Assembly: GCF_902464545.1 (NCBI RefSeq)
Contig: NZ_CABQJR010000022.1
Coordinates: 1 to 43,466, forward strand
From: an uncultured Senegalimassilia sp.
GTDB lineage: Bacteria > Actinomycetota > Coriobacteriia > Coriobacteriales > Eggerthellaceae
Length of the DNA stretch: 43,466 nucleotides
Direction of reading: 5' to 3'
The notes below the pieces were generated by a model. That model was not told the origin of the DNA and did no database searches. It worked only from the letters and a program-made list of their open reading frames with translations. Position numbers and translations under genes: made by a program. Below are positions 42,268 through 43,466 of this stretch, piece by piece. The first letter of the stretch is position 1. Every line of letters begins with the position of its first letter.

Positions 42268-43466
42268 CTATTCCTTGACTTCTTCGAACGTCACGCCGCC
42301 GCCGAAGCCCGCCTGCAGCACGGCCTGCAGCTCGTCGGGGGTTTGCGGCGCGCCCTCGCAGGAAGGCGTCGACTGGGCCGCGAAGGGAGCGCCGGCAGGC
42401 TGCGGTACAGCCGCAGGCCGCGGTACAGCCGCAGGCCGCGGCGCGGGAGCCGGCTGGGCCGGGGCCGCGGAAGCCGGTTTGGCCGGGAAAGACGCAGCAG
42501 CAGGCTGCGCGGGGGCCATGGGGCGCGGTGCGGCCTGAGGCTGCGGCATGCCAGCCTGAGGAGGCGCCGGTCGCTGCGAGGCAACAGGCGCCGCCTGCGG
42601 ACGCGCCGCCGGACGAGGAGCCCCCGCAGGATGCGGCTGCGCGGAGCGCGCGGGGCCGGCCGGCGCGTTGAGGAGCTCGTCCTCAGGCATGGGCGCGTCC
42701 ATGTCCCCATAGGGAACCTGGTCGTCCTCCCACGGCGGCACGTCAGCCGCAGCCCGTTGCGGGCGCTGCGGCGCCGCGGGGGCCGGCTGGGCCGCGGGCG
42801 CGGCCGGACGCTGCTGAGCCATAGGGGCCGGCGCCGCCGCGGGTGCCGCCGGACGCTGTTGAGCCGCCGGCATCTGGCGTTGCGCGGGCTGAGCCTGGGG
42901 CTGCGGGCGCGAAGGCGCGGGCTGCGCGGGCATCTGCACCGCAGGACGCGCTTGCGCGGGCTGCGGGCGAGAGGGCGCGGTGGCCGCCGCGGCGACAGGG
43001 GCCGCACCTGCCTGCTGATATGCGAACGGCACCGCCTGGCCCGCGCACGACTGCGCCAGAGCCTCGGCTACCGCCGTTTGCACATCCGGCTTCTGGACGG
43101 CCTTGAACGCGAAAGCGTTCTCCTTCGGGAACTCGATGGCGAGCATGCTCGTCTGCGCATTCCACACGGCCTTCGTGCCCAGGAACAGCACGCCGTAAGC
43201 GGCCTTTTTGCGCTTGAGCTCGGCAAGCGCCGCCTGCCACATGCGCTGCAGCGCCGCAGGGTTTTCCATGGTGGCCGCCAGCTGCGGGTTCGCACCGCCC
43301 GCCGCAGCCGCAGCGGAAGCGGGCGCGGCCGCCGGGGCCGACGGAGCGGGTGCGGGGGCCGCAGGGACCGGAGCCGGAGCCGCCGGGGCAACGGGCGCGG
43401 CGGGAGCAGGAGCAGGTGCGGGCGCAGGCCGCTCGGGCGCAGTCGGACGAGGCACCGCCTGCGGTG
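42268..43466 (-). CDS. dnaX: DNA polymerase III subunit gamma/tau, C-terminal part (5' end beyond window)
   Basis: About 399 C-terminal codons are present; the ATPase domains lie outside the window. A conserved tau segment (WQAALAELKRKKAAYGVLFLG; FPKENAFAFKAV, around 100 residues from the left limit) is embedded in long Ala/Pro/Gln-rich low-complexity sequence. Repeats such as RPQPQAQPAQR and PAAVPRPAAVPQPA fill the rest. The end is CEGAPQTPDELQAVLQAGFGGGVTFEEVKE, in pieces. Operon order with ebfC and recR confirms the assignment. DnaX is the clamp-loader and polymerase-connecting subunit. Confidence 0.92.
   Translation of the reverse strand, partial: PQAVPRPTAPERPAPAPAPAPAAPVAPAAPAPVPAAPAPAPSAPAAAPASAAAAAGGANPQLAATMENPAALQRMWQAALAELKRKKAAYGVLFLGTKAVWNAQTSMLAIEFPKENAFAFKAVQKPDVQTAVAEALAQSCAGQAVPFAYQQAGAAPVAAAATAPSRPQPAQARPAVQMPAQPAPSRPQPQAQPAQRQMPAAQQRPAAPAAAPAPMAQQRPAAPAAQPAPAAPQRPQRAAADVPPWEDDQVPYGDMDAPMPEDELLNAPAGPARSAQPHPAGAPRPAARPQAAPVASQRPAPPQAGMPQPQAAPRPMAPAQPAAASFPAKPASAAPAQPAPAPRPAAVPRPAAVPQPAGAPFAAQSTPSCEGAPQTPDELQAVLQAGFGGGVTFEEVKE

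Overview
The window looks like chromosomal backbone of a GC-rich actinobacterium, most likely class Coriobacteriia and probably family Eggerthellaceae (gut anaerobes). This placement is inferred from gene content and order: a class I two-subunit fumarase, an archaeal-like topoisomerase IA, a DUF1385 protein, FAD-dependent ThyX, mobB-mobA, a Tat system and a multi-cluster iron-sulfur protein. No 16S gene is present to confirm it. No phage, IS element or CRISPR array was seen.

Layout. Positions 1-713: end of a fumarase alpha gene and a complete beta gene. 990-3584: topA (minus). 4041-4520: small secreted protein of unknown function. 4754-6875: thyX and a DUF1385 membrane protein in overlapping reading frames (minus). 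7002-11704: a methyltransferase, an asparagine synthetase and a divergent ATP-grasp ligase; the last two may act together on the cell wall. 11895-17626: translation block on the minus strand, read as two tandem promoters, tRNA-Tyr, tRNA-Thr, tRNA-Met, attenuator, tuf, rpmG, tRNA-Trp, secE, nusG, rplK, rplA, terminator, then map behind a heptanucleotide repeat. 17947-20961: Tat-exported NlpC/P60 hydrolase and a PutP-type Na+ symporter. 21173-22462: class I aminotransferase. 22690-24735: TPP riboswitch with terminator controlling thiM, a thiamine-binding protein and thiE. 24903-27394: U32 tRNA-hydroxylation protease-family protein and an MFS transporter. 27618-33314: cysS, ispF, ispD and clpC, the last behind a CIRCE operator. 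33641-34795: AI-2E family permease. 34950-38148: lysS with a fused tRNA-binding domain, greA, tatA and tRNA-Pro. 38236-40885: a multi-[4Fe-4S] protein and a MobB-MobA fusion. 41239-43466: recR, ebfC and the 3' part of dnaX.

How the parts work together. The minus-strand middle is a translation and secretion block (EF-Tu, L33, SecE, NusG, L11, L1, four tRNAs). The region 37.6-40.9 kb groups molybdenum-cofactor maturation (mobBA), electron-carrying Fe-S clusters and a Tat pore subunit, which would suit exported molybdoenzymes. Thiamine salvage is feedback controlled by TPP.

The most unusual non-coding signal is at 41009-41120: a consensus sigma-70 promoter, followed within about 80 nt by a UUCG-capped hairpin and an intrinsic terminator, with no convincing gene. 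This is a candidate small RNA, divergent from mobBA, with an operator-like inverted repeat between the two promoters.
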